Assembly (NCBI GenBank): GCA_963708235.1
Contig: OY970200.1
Coordinates: 248,001 to 312,000, forward strand
Direction: 5' to 3'
Length of the DNA stretch: 64,000 nt
Origin: G963708235 sp963708235
Lineage (GTDB): Bacteria; Actinomycetota; Acidimicrobiia; Spongiisociales; UBA5794
Under the pieces are notes generated by a model that did not search any database, was not told the DNA's origin, and saw only the letters and a list, made by a program, of their open reading frames with translations. Positions 30,191 to 38,587 of this stretch are shown here, one piece after another. The first letter of the stretch is position 1; every line of letters starts with the position of its first letter. The position numbers were made by a program, and so were the translations under genes.

Positions 30191-30616
30191 CCCTTTTCTG
30201 GCCTCCCGCCCTGGGGGGACGCTCCCATGGATGTCAAGGAACGAAGGGCTGAGAGAAGAGCACCCTCGACAGGGCGGACCACCCCTTCCGGCCCTCCCCT
30301 CCTCGGGAGGAGGGGTGGCTGCGGACGCTTGCGGACGCAGACGGGGCGGAGCGGGACGTCAAGGTCCGCTGCCCGGAAGCGTCACCGACAGCGATCTGCA
30401 TCTGCACAACCACACCCACACCCACACCCGGCTCCCGAGACACATCGAGGTTGCCGGATGCAGACCTCGCGCCCCGCCTCCATCCCAGAACCTCGGAGGC
30501 ACCCCGCCAGCCGGTCTGCGCCCGCAAGCGGCCCGTAGCGCCCCACCCCGTCTACGGCCGCGAAGCGGCCGCAGCCACCCCGCCCCCAGAGGGGCAGGGA
30601 AGGGCGGGGAGGGCCA
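30191..30616. repeat. Interspersed GC-rich 3'-end repeat, copy B (longest)
   Basis: This lies in the 685-bp gap between the convergent ends of the second Lgt-like gene and the SPFH gene. It opens with CTTTTCTGGCC, as copy A does, and contains ATGGATGTCAA (30229-30239), shared with copy C. It shares two internal blocks with copy A, including GGACGCAGACGGGGCGG (30333-30349) and CCCAGAACCTCGGAGGCACC (30484-30503), and ends with GGGCGGGGAGGGCC (30602-30615). The part with CACACCCACACC runs is unique to this copy. I see no gene in 30067-30751. Confidence 0.7.
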
Positions 30617-30751
30617 GAAAGGTGATGCGGACCCAGGCGGGCCGGCTGCGGCGAGGTCGGCGGGAAGGAGAGTGCGGTGCCGAGCGGTTTGGCGCAGCAT
30701 CGGGTGCCCGGACCGTTGCCGATCCGGGCACCCCGCCATGTGTCCCTTGAC

Positions 30752-31702
30752 TCAGATGCCGCGGATCGGGGGCTTCGGCTCGGTGCCGGCCGGGTCGTCG
30801 TGGGTGGCCTTGAAGATCTCGCCGATGGCACCGACCGATCCGAGGATTCCGCTGGTTTCCAGCGGGAGGAAGATCTTGGTGGCCTGGCCGTCGGCGATCT
30901 CGCCCAAGGTCTCCAGGTACCGGATGGCGATGAGATCGGGGGTCGGATCGCCGGCGTGGATGGCGCCGAACACCCGCTCGATGGCGCGACCCTCACCTTC
31001 GGCGACCGTCTCCTTCTGGAACCGTTCCGCCTCGGCCACCCGCTTGATGGCCTCGGCCTGACCCTCGGCTTCGAGGATTCTCGACTCCTTGACACCTTCC
31101 GCCTTGAGAATCTGCGAGCGCTTCTCGCCCTCGGCCTCGGTGACCACGGCCCGACGCAGACGCTCGGCCTTCATCTGGCGGTGCATGGCGTCGGTGACAT
31201 CCGGCGGAGGATCGATTCGCTGGATCTCGACGCGGACCACCCGGGTGCCCCAGACATCGGTGGCCTCGTCCAGGATGTTGCGGAGCTGGGCGTTGATCGT
31301 CTCGCGCGACGTCAGCGCGTTGTCGAGGTCGAGGTCGCCGACCACGTTACGCAGGTTGGTCTGCGCCAGCTTGGTGGCGGCGAGCACGAAGTTCTGAACG
31401 TTGTAGATCAGCTTCACCGGGTCGGTGGCCTGGTAGTAGACGACCGCATCGACGGTGACCACCACGTTGTCCTTGGTGATGACCTCCTGCGGCGGGACGT
31501 CGACGACGATCTCGCGCATGTCGACCCGGCGGATCCTGTCGATGAAGGGCACGATCAGATGGAGTCCGGGGTCGAGCGTTTCGCGATATCGCCCGAAGCG
31601 TTCGACGAGGCCCTGCTCGTACTGCTTGACGATCTTGAGGCCGAGGGCGGCATAGACGATGACGAGGACGACTACCCCGATGACCGCTGCGATTTCTCCC
31701 AT
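30752..31702 (-). CDS. SPFH/Band 7 (stomatin-like) membrane protein
   Basis: This 316-residue protein has an N-terminal membrane anchor (IAAVIGVVVLVIVYAALGL), then an SPFH/Band 7 domain with QYEQGLVERFGRY, PGLHLIVPFID and NVVVTVDAVVYYQATDP. A charged, probably coiled-coil segment (EAEGEKRSQILKAEG, EAEGQAEAIKRVAEAERF) follows. Such proteins form membrane microdomain scaffolds and are often paired with NfeD proteins, as here: an NfeD-like gene lies 90 nt upstream on the same strand. The start is ATG 31702 with AGAAGGAG nearby. Resembles QmcA. Confidence 0.9.
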   Translation of the reverse strand: MGEIAAVIGVVVLVIVYAALGLKIVKQYEQGLVERFGRYRETLDPGLHLIVPFIDRIRRVDMREIVVDVPPQEVITKDNVVVTVDAVVYYQATDPVKLIYNVQNFVLAATKLAQTNLRNVVGDLDLDNALTSRETINAQLRNILDEATDVWGTRVVRVEIQRIDPPPDVTDAMHRQMKAERLRRAVVTEAEGEKRSQILKAEGVKESRILEAEGQAEAIKRVAEAERFQKETVAEGEGRAIERVFGAIHAGDPTPDLIAIRYLETLGEIADGQATKIFLPLETSGILGSVGAIGEIFKATHDDPAGTEPKPPIRGI

Positions 31703-31792
31703 CTGTGCTCCTTCTGTCGGTTCGTTGTGATAGATCTCTCCGGGATGCCCGGGTGCGACGTGGCGGTGGGCGTCGGTGGCCGCACCGGCGTT

Positions 31793-32242
31793 CTATGGTT
31801 GCGGTGGCCTGGGTTCGACGACGAGACGGGCGCCGCGCACGTCGACCACACGCACTTCGGTGCCGGGGGCGAGGATGGCGTCGAGGTCGGTGGTGGCGCC
31901 CCACTGTTCCGTCTCCATCCGCACCCGTCCGGTGCCCGCCGAACGGTCGATGGTTTCGATGACGGTGGCAGCGGCATTGACATATCGTCGAGAGCCGACG
32001 GCGAAATTCGGTTCGGTGTCACGTTGGGCGAAACGGCGCATGGCCACCAGCGCCAGTACCGACACCACCAGAAAGGTGACCAGCTGGATCCAGACCGCCA
32101 CGCCGAAGAAGGCGAGCAGACATGCTGCGGCGGCACCGATGGCGAACGGAAGCATGAAGAATCCGGCGGTCACCATCTCGCCCACACCAAGCACCACGGT
32201 TGCGCCGAGCCAGACCCACCGCCATGTTTCGATATCGTCCAC
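31793..32242 (-). CDS. NfeD-like membrane protein
   Basis: This 149-residue protein has several hydrophobic segments (VWLGATVVLGVGEMVTAGFF, then ACLLAFFGVAVWIQLVTFLV) and a C-terminal OB-fold of the NfeD type (GSRRYVNAAATVIETIDRSA, WGATTDLDAILAPGTEVRVVDVRG). NfeD proteins partner with SPFH proteins, and the SPFH gene follows. I chose the GTG at 32242 because AAGGAGGG lies 4 nt upstream; an in-frame ATG at 32305 has no such site. The pair is probably one operon. Confidence 0.87.
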   Translation of the reverse strand: MDDIETWRWVWLGATVVLGVGEMVTAGFFMLPFAIGAAAACLLAFFGVAVWIQLVTFLVVSVLALVAMRRFAQRDTEPNFAVGSRRYVNAAATVIETIDRSAGTGRVRMETEQWGATTDLDAILAPGTEVRVVDVRGARLVVEPRPPQP

Positions 32243-32701
32243 GCTGCCCTCCTTGGGACCGACGGCGGCGAGCGCCGCCAGGATGGCCACCACCAGTGTT
32301 AGCACGACTCCCGCTCCACCGCGTTGGCGTCCTGGTCGAGATGTCCGCGGGGCCGGCTCGATGGTGACGGCGGATTCCTTTCTGCAAAAGGCGCTGAGCC
32401 GCAGTCTCGCACACCGCGCAAGGGTGGGGCGCTGCTCGGGCGGACCGCCGCACCATCTTCGGTGTGGGGCCGACTGTACGGAGGCGCGACCGCGGCGTCA
32501 ACGCCGGTCATTCGACCGCACCGGTGCGGTCCGCCCGCACCGACATCTCTCCCGGTTTGCCGCGGTGGTCGTTCCGCGAAAAGGGGGCCACCGACCCGGT
32601 GGCGCGGCGCGGTCAAACGGGCGACACCGCACTAGGGTCGGGGGGGAGGCCGACGGTTCGACCGTCGCAGCCGACGAGAAGGCACACGGAAGGACGTATG
32701 C
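32243..32701. other. Divergent intergenic region with a perfect 18-bp palindrome
   Basis: This 459-bp region separates nfeD (minus) from the baeRF-like gene (plus). It contains the perfect palindrome GACCGCACCGGTGCGGTC at 32514-32531. A TAGGGT box lies upstream of the plus-strand gene at about 32633. No coding frame is convincing. It presumably carries both promoters, and the palindrome could be an operator for either. Confidence 0.4.
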
Positions 32702-33847
32702 ATGCACTCGACGGAAGTTGCCCCCGTTTCCACCGGAGCGCTCACCAGGTCTGAGCTCGCCGATCTCGCCCAGGTCAAGGACGGCGTGGTGGTGTCGATC
32801 CTTGTCCCGCCCACCCCCCGTGACGAGGCACGCATCGTCGTGCGCAACCTCGTCAACGATGCGGTGGTCAGGCTCGAAGCGTTGGGGATGCGGTCGGTGG
32901 AGGCCCGGGATCGGGCCGCACAGATCGAGCGGGCCGTCGAGGATCACGAGGTCTGGGCACCACCGGAGGTGTGCCTCGCCGTCTATGCAAGTCCCGGGTC
33001 CACGGTGCGGACGGTGGGTCCATCGGGCGGTTCCCCTCATGTGGTGGTGGGTCATCGGGCGCAGGTGAAACACCTGCTCGACGCCACCCCCCATCCCGAC
33101 TACGCCGTCCTCGCCCTCAGCTTGAAATCGGCCAACCTCTACCGCTCCGCCGCCGGTGGTCTCACCGAGGTCGAGAGCGACGAGCTCCCGGTCACCATGG
33201 CCGACGTGCTCCGATTCGACGACCCCGAACACCAGTTGCAGTACCGCATCACCAACACCACCGAGGGCCGAACGGCAGCGGCGTTCCACGGTCACGGTGG
33301 GGAGAAGAACCACGAGGAAGAGCTGCTCCGATACTTCCGGGCGGTCGATGCCGCCCTCTGCGGTGTCCTCACCGATCAACCACTGGTGCTGGCCGGGACC
33401 GACGAGGTGGTGGGGGCCTTTCGCAGGGTCACCAGTTATGGGTCGATGCTCGACAAGGTGATCGGCGGGAGCGGCGAGCGTCACAGCATGGCCGAGCTGC
33501 GCGCTGCCGCCCAGGCCATCGTCGCCGAGTCGATGGTGGCACACCGGGACAAGCTGAGAGCCCACATCGAAGAGCGTCTGACCACGGCGGACGTTGCGTT
33601 CGATCTGCGTCAGGTCGTGCTGGCGGCGTGTGAAGGTCGGGTGGCGGCGGTGTTCGTCGCCGGTGGCGGCATCGTGATCAACGGCTATCACGAACCGCGG
33701 CATCGCTCGGTGGAGCTCGCCACCGACGGTGAGGACCTCATCAACCTGGCCGCTGTCGAGACCTGGCGTCAAGGCGGCGACGTCTTCGTCGTTTCTCCGA
33801 CGGATATGCCAGCCGACGAGCCCGCGGTCGCCCTGTTCAGATACTGA
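32702..33847 (+). CDS. baeRF-like protein (bacterial archaeo-eukaryotic release factor family)
   Basis: This 381-residue protein resembles the bacterial eRF1/Pelota-related family (baeRF, probably group 3). Supporting segments are VKDGVVVSILVPPTP at the N-terminus, YAVLALSLKSANLYR, and PLVLAGTDEVVGAFRRVTSYGSMLDKVIGG in the middle. VVLAACEGRVAAVFVA, with a C-terminal metabolite-like fold, follows. Members are thought to act on stalled ribosomes or tRNA, but few are tested. ATG 32702 has GGAAGGA about 8 nt upstream. It is monocistronic, with a large palindrome after it. Confidence 0.72.
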   Translation: MHSTEVAPVSTGALTRSELADLAQVKDGVVVSILVPPTPRDEARIVVRNLVNDAVVRLEALGMRSVEARDRAAQIERAVEDHEVWAPPEVCLAVYASPGSTVRTVGPSGGSPHVVVGHRAQVKHLLDATPHPDYAVLALSLKSANLYRSAAGGLTEVESDELPVTMADVLRFDDPEHQLQYRITNTTEGRTAAAFHGHGGEKNHEEELLRYFRAVDAALCGVLTDQPLVLAGTDEVVGAFRRVTSYGSMLDKVIGGSGERHSMAELRAAAQAIVAESMVAHRDKLRAHIEERLTTADVAFDLRQVVLAACEGRVAAVFVAGGGIVINGYHEPRHRSVELATDGEDLINLAAVETWRQGGDVFVVSPTDMPADEPAVALFRY

Positions 33848-33870
33848 GCAACTGACGGTCCAGTTCCTCT

Positions 33871-33900
33871 TGCGACCGGGTCCCCGGGGACCCGGTCGCA
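33871..33900. terminator. Perfect 30-bp palindrome after the baeRF-like gene
   Basis: The sequence from TGCGACCGGGTCCCC to GGGGACCCGGTCGCA is a perfect palindrome with no unpaired centre, 24 nt after the stop codon. As RNA it would form an 13-bp stem with a 4-base loop, without a T-tract. It most likely ends the transcript. Confidence 0.7.
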
Positions 33901-34013
33901 TACGCGTTCCGGTAGCGACCAGCGTGTTGCGGAATCAGTCCCTGTGGAGACGGAGGTACCGAAGCGCCACCCCGGGCCAAGGGCACTTGCTGGTGTGGCA
34001 GTCTGATCGCCGC

Positions 34014-34910
34014 ATGGACGATCGACGCCGCGGAGCACTCCTCATTCTGGCTGCGGCCGCGCTGTGGGGCACCACGGGGACGGCGCAGGCCCTCGGTCCG
34101 GAAACCTCTGATCCGCTCGGGGTCGGATTGGTGAGATTGCTCGTCGCTGCGCCGGCGTTGGTGCTGCTGGCGGTGGTCCTGGATCGGGAGGCGGTCCGTA
34201 CCGGGTGGCGAGCGATGCCGGTGGGAGCAACGGTGGTCGCCGCGGCGGCCATGGCGGCCTACCAACCGGCCTTCTTCACGGCCGTCGACCGGACCGGGGT
34301 GGCAATGGGGACGGTGGTTGCCATCGGGTCGGCGCCGATCATCACCGGGGTCCTGGCATGGTTCGCCGATGGCGTCCGGCCGCTACGGGTGTGGTGGGTG
34401 GCGACACCGTTGGCGGTGGCCGGCGTGGCGCTGCTGGCGGTGACCGGCGCCGGCGGGGGCGTCGGGGTCGACCCGGTCGGGGTGCTCCTGGCGGTGGGTG
34501 CCGGTGCGTCCTACGCCGCCTACGTGGTCGCCTCGATGCGGCTGGTCCGCCACGGCTCGGCGGTGCTGGCGATGGCCGTGGTGTTCGTCCTGGCCGCCGT
34601 CTTCCTGCTCCCGATGTTGTGGTTCGTCGATCTGGGGTGGTTGTGGTCTGCAAGCGGATTCGGTGTGGCGATCCATCTCGGGGTGGTGGCGACCGCCATT
34701 GCCTATGCCCTCTTTGCCACGGGGCTGCGCTCCACCCCGGCGGCGACGGCCGCCACCCTGACCCTCGGTGAGCCGCTGACGGCGACACTGCTCGGTGTGG
34801 TGGTGCTCGGCGAGCGTCCCGAGGTGACGGCATGGGTCGGCGCCGGTCTCATCGCGCTCGGTCTGTTCCTCACCGTGACACGGCGCCTGCCGGTCTCGCA
34901 AGCCGCCTGA
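34014..34910 (+). CDS. EamA-family (DMT) transporter
   Basis: This 298-residue membrane protein of the drug/metabolite transporter superfamily has about ten transmembrane helices in two EamA repeats. The first is LLILAAAALWGTTGTAQALG onward; the second is VLLAVGAGASYAAYVVASMR onward, with the typical end TLTLGEPLTATLLGVVVLGERP. The ATG at 34014 starts at the first helix. The transported compound cannot be inferred. No clear operon partner is present. Confidence 0.87.
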   Translation: MDDRRRGALLILAAAALWGTTGTAQALGPETSDPLGVGLVRLLVAAPALVLLAVVLDREAVRTGWRAMPVGATVVAAAAMAAYQPAFFTAVDRTGVAMGTVVAIGSAPIITGVLAWFADGVRPLRVWWVATPLAVAGVALLAVTGAGGGVGVDPVGVLLAVGAGASYAAYVVASMRLVRHGSAVLAMAVVFVLAAVFLLPMLWFVDLGWLWSASGFGVAIHLGVVATAIAYALFATGLRSTPAATAATLTLGEPLTATLLGVVVLGERPEVTAWVGAGLIALGLFLTVTRRLPVSQAA

Positions 34911-35020
34911 TCCGCACCGACAACCATTCGGTGCCGCGATAACGATAAGCCGCCCGGCCCATGGCGGAATTGGCCAACAGGCATATTGTGCGAGTCAGGG
35001 GAATAGCTTTCGAGGTCGAA

Positions 35021-35130
35021 CAGATCGGGGGATCTGACCGGGAATTCGGCGGGTCGGGGGGTTTCAAGAGGGGGAATGAAGCCTGGGAACGCCGTTCGGC
35101 GCTAGACGGGGGGTTTAAGCGCCGAACGGC
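35021..35130 (-). ncRNA. Candidate structured RNA with C-rich loops (6C-like, tentative)
   Basis: On the minus strand a perfect 12-bp stem (35130-35119 with 35102-35091) encloses a 16-nt loop with six C residues. A second hairpin (35036-35021, 6-bp stem) has a C4 loop, and another C6 run (35061-35056) lies between them. Actinobacterial 6C RNAs have two hairpins with C-rich loops, which prompts the comparison. Only one of the two loops here fully fits. No promoter is evident, so read-through from clpB is possible. Confidence 0.25.
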
Positions 35131-35218
35131 CGTTCTCACTCTCTGGCCACTGATCCGCACCAGCAACAACCTCCACAGCAACGGAACGTAATTCTCGGTG
35201 CCTCGAGAGTAGGTGGGG

Positions 35219-35253
35219 CCGGAGGGGTGCTCGCACTGCGGGCACCCCTCCGG
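35219..35253 (-). terminator. Terminator of clpB
   Basis: A perfect 12-bp stem (35219-35230 with 35242-35253) encloses an 11-nt loop, 36 nt beyond the clpB stop. It has no T-tract. Confidence 0.65.
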
Positions 35254-35288
35254 TCGTTCGTGGGCGAACCCCTCTTGGGGCGCCTCCG

Positions 35289-37887
35289 TTATTCCTCGGA
35301 GATGCCGGTCGTCGTGTCGAAGTCGAGACCTGTCTCACCGGCGATCACCCGCACCGTGTCCCCCTCGCCGATGGCGCCGTCGAGGATGCGCAGCGCCATC
35401 CGGTCGGCGATCTCCTTCTGCATCAGCCGCTTCAGCGGCCGGGCGCCGTAGCTGGCGTCGTATCCGTGGTCCGAGAGCCAATCTGCGGCTTCGTCCGACA
35501 ACTCCAGTTCGATTCCCCGTGTCGCCACCCGGTGCCGCAGCAGGGCGAACTGCAGATCGACGATCCTGCGGAGATCGTCACGGGACAGCCGGTGGAACAC
35601 GATCAGATCGTCGACGCGGTTGAGGAACTCCGGGCGGAAATGCCCCCGCACCACCGACATCACCCGTTCCTGGATCGTCTCGTACGGCAGGTCGGGCTCG
35701 ATGAATTCCGAACCGAGGTTGGAGGTCATGATCAGGACCGTGTTGGTGAAGTCCACCGTCCGACCCTGCCCGTCGGTGAGCCGACCGTCGTCGAGCACCT
35801 GCAGCAAGGCGTTGAAGACATCGGGGTGGGCCTTCTCCACCTCGTCGAGCAGGACGACCGAGTAGGGGCGCCGCCGGACCGACTCGGTGAGCTGACCCCC
35901 CTCGTCGTACCCCACATACCCCGGAGGGGCCCCGATGAGCCGGCTCACCGAGTGCTTCTCCATGTACTCCGACATGTCGATGCGGACCATGGCCCGCTCG
36001 TCATCGAACAGGAACTCGGCGAGGGCGCGGGCCAGCTCGGTCTTGCCGACACCGGTCGGGCCGAGGAACACAAACGACCCGATGGGACGGTTCGGATCGG
36101 AGAGTCCGGCACGGGAGCGGCGGATGGCGTTGGCGACCTCGGTCACGGCGGCGTCCTGACCCACGACCCGGTTGTGGAGGTGTTCCTCGAGGCGGACCAG
36201 CTTGTGGATCTCGCCCTCCATCAGGCGCGACACCGGGATCCCGGTCCAGCGCCCCACCACCTCGGCGACGTCCTCTTCGCCGACCTCCTCCTTGAGCAGC
36301 ATCGAACCGGAGCTGTGGAGTTCCGCCAACGCCTCCTGCTGTTCGGCCACGGTCCGTTCCAGTTCGGGCAGTTTCCCGTAACGCAGCTCGGCGGCGCGCT
36401 GCAGGTCGCCGGTGCGTTCGGCACGCTCGGCTTCCACACGGACCTCCTCGATCTGGGACTTGGTGCTGCGGATGGCGCCGATGCGGTCCTTCTCGAGCTG
36501 CCAGCGGGCGTGGAGCCCGTCGAGTTCGTCACCCAGGTCGCCGAGCTGCTGGTCGATGCTCGCCATGCGTTCGCGGGATGCCCGGTCGCTCTCCTTGCCG
36601 AGAGCGTTCTTCTCGATCTCGAGTTGGCGGCGGCGGCGCTCGAGATCGTCGATCTCGTCCGGCATCGAGTCGATCTCGATGCGGAGACGGGCAGCGGCCT
36701 CGTCGATGAGGTCGATGGCCTTGTCGGGGAGATGCCGTGCCGTGATGTAGCGGTCGGACAGCCCGGCGGCGGCGACCAGGGCGGCGTCGGTGATCCGTAC
36801 CCCATGGTGGACCTCGTAGCGTTCCTTGAGCCCACGGAGGATGCCGACGGTGTCCTCCACCGACGGCGGAGCGACCAGTACCGGCTGGAAACGGCGCTCC
36901 AGAGCGGCGTCCTTCTCGATGTACTTGCGGAACTCGTCGAGGGTGGTGGCGCCGATCATCCGCAACTCGCCGCGCGCCAGCATCGGCTTGAGCATGTTGG
37001 ACGCATCCATCGCCCCTTCGGCGGCGCCGGCGCCGACGATGGTGTGCATCTCGTCGATGAAGGTGATGATCCGACCCTCCGCCGCCTTGATCTCGTCCAG
37101 CGTCGCCTTGAGCCGCTCCTCGAACTCGCCGCGATACTTGGCGCCGGCAACCATGGCGCCGAGATCGAGGGCGACGATCCGCTTGTCGGCGAGTCCCTCG
37201 GGGATGTCGCCGTCGACGATGCGTTGCGCCAGACCCTCGGCGATGGCGGTCTTTCCCACCCCGGGCTCGCCGATCAGCACCGGGTTGTTCTTGGTGCGGC
37301 GCGACAGGACCTGGATGACCCGGCGAATCTCCTCGTCGCGGCCGATCACCGGATCGAGCTTGCCGGTGGCGGCGAGCGCCACCAGGTCGCGTCCGTACTT
37401 CTCCAAGGGGGCGAAGGTGTCTTCGGGGTTTTGGCTGGTGACGCGCTGGCTGCCGCGGACCTCGGCGAGGGCAGACAGCACCTTGTCGCGGGTGATGCCC
37501 TGCCCACGCAGCATTTCACCCACCGGGCCGGGTGCGGCGGCGAGGGCGAGCACGATGTGCTCGATCGAGACGTACTGGTCCTTGAGCGCATCGCGCTCAC
37601 GCTGGGCGGCGTCGAGGATGGCAATGGTGTTCGGGGCCGTAGGCGACGTCGCCGACATCGCCATGGACGGCGGCGAGACGCCCCAGGTTGCGATCGACGG
37701 CGGTCCTGATGTCCGAGCCGTTGACCCCCAGCTTGGTGAGCAGGGGATAGATGACCGTGTCGCCCTGACCGAGCAGCGCCTCGACGAGATGGTCGGGGGT
37801 CACCGCAGTGTGATGACGACGGGTGGCCCCGTCACGGGCGCCGAGGATCGCCTGTTGAGATTTCTGCGTGAAGTTGTTGATGTCCAT
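35289..37887 (-). CDS. clpB: ATP-dependent disaggregase ClpB (apparent frameshift in N domain)
   Basis: ClpB rescues aggregated proteins together with DnaK. The N domain begins at ATG 37887 (MDINNFTQKSQQAILGARD) and stays in frame to 37636. The remaining 780 residues lie in another frame: Walker A GEPGVGKT (NBD1), a long middle-domain coiled coil (YGKLPELERTVAEQQEALAE), Walker A GPTGVGKT (NBD2) and a Clp C-terminal domain. Removing one base of the four at 37633-37636 joins GDVAYGP to NTIAILDAAQRE and gives a normal protein of about 865 residues. A HAIR-like site lies 71 nt upstream, so HspR control is likely. If the frameshift is real, only an N-truncated ClpB could start near 37664. Confidence 0.88.
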
Positions 37888-37957
37888 CGATACGCTCTCG
37901 TTCGGGGGAACTCTACTCCCCGTTCAACACCGGCTGGGGAAAGATCATGCCAAGAAA

Positions 37958-37978
37958 GTTGAGCATTGTGTTGTCAAG
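37958..37978. promoter_or_regulatory. HAIR-like HspR operator upstream of clpB
   Basis: GTTGAGC-N7-TGTCAAG has the spacing of the HspR-associated inverted repeat (CTTGAGT-N7-ACTCAAG). On the clpB strand it overlaps TTGACA, a consensus -35 hexamer (37977-37972). Its left half is identical to that of the site upstream of dnaK at 48294. Confidence 0.75.
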
Positions 37979-38007
37979 TTTTCCCAAGGGCGGTTGTCTG
38001 TCGAGCG

Positions 38008-38472
38008 GTGCGCCATGACCGATTCGCCGGGCGCGGCGGCTGGTGGGTGTTCGGGCAGGGCGTCCTGCTGGCGGCGGTGGCGGTGGCATTGCCGTGGGGT
38101 GTCCCGGCGCCGCTGTGGGTTGCGATCCTGGGCGGGGTGGTCGTGGCCTGGGGCGGCGTGTTGGCATGGGCCGGAGCGATCGGTCTCGGCGTCGGCCTCA
38201 CCCCCTATCCGGAGCCCTTCGTCGACTCCGAGCTGGTGGACACCGGGGTCTACGGGTGGGTTCGCCACCCTATCTACGGGGGTCTCGGTCTGCTGGCGAT
38301 CGGGGCTGCGCTGCTGGCACGATCACCATTGTCGCTCGGTGTCGGTGTCCTGCTCCTGATCTACCTGGCCGCCAAGTCGGCCTCTGAGGAGCGCCGTCTC
38401 CTCGACCGTCACCCCGACTACGCCGAGTACCGACGCCGGGTTCCCCGACGTCTGGTCCCGTGGGTGTGGTGA
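38008..38472 (+). CDS. Isoprenylcysteine carboxyl methyltransferase-like membrane protein
   Basis: This protein of about 154 residues has four hydrophobic segments and the C-terminal signature of the ICMT/PEMT-like family: LVDTGVYGWVRHPIYGG, then KSASEERRLLDRHPDYAEYRRRVPR. Such bacterial proteins methylate small or lipid-like acceptors, but the substrate here is unknown. The start is uncertain: GTG 38008 gives the usual length, and a TTG at 37966 within the clpB operator is less likely. It is divergent from clpB and convergent with the FG-GAP gene. Confidence 0.75.
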   Translation: MRHDRFAGRGGWWVFGQGVLLAAVAVALPWGVPAPLWVAILGGVVVAWGGVLAWAGAIGLGVGLTPYPEPFVDSELVDTGVYGWVRHPIYGGLGLLAIGAALLARSPLSLGVGVLLLIYLAAKSASEERRLLDRHPDYAEYRRRVPRRLVPWVW

Positions 38473-38506
38473 CCCCGCAGGACCGGAAAGGAACAGGATC
38501 CGGGAC

Positions 38507-38543
38507 GCAGAGGTGCCCGGCCGCCATGGCCGGGCACCTCTGC
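38507..38543. terminator. Bidirectional terminator between convergent genes
   Basis: A perfect 16-bp stem (38507-38522 with 38528-38543) with loop GCCAT sits between the ends of the methyltransferase-like gene and the FG-GAP gene. It could serve both. Confidence 0.8.
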
Positions 38544-38587
38544 ACGCGTCGACTCGATGCCCCTGCGGGGCTAATTGGACCCGGCGA

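Larger units (their letters stand above)
34911..35288. other. 378-bp intergenic region with C-rich hairpins
   Basis: This lies between the eamA-type gene and clpB, at the 3' ends of both. It holds the hairpins described at 35021-35130 and 35219-35253 and no convincing coding frame. Confidence 0.5.

Noticed and set aside
35041..35115. Possible G-quadruplex from runs of G on the plus strand
   Set aside because: Loops between runs are long and the opposite strand offers better hairpins; no support either way.
35466..37709. A 747-codon open frame opposite clpB
   Set aside because: Antisense shadow of a clearly identified ClpB; no domain.
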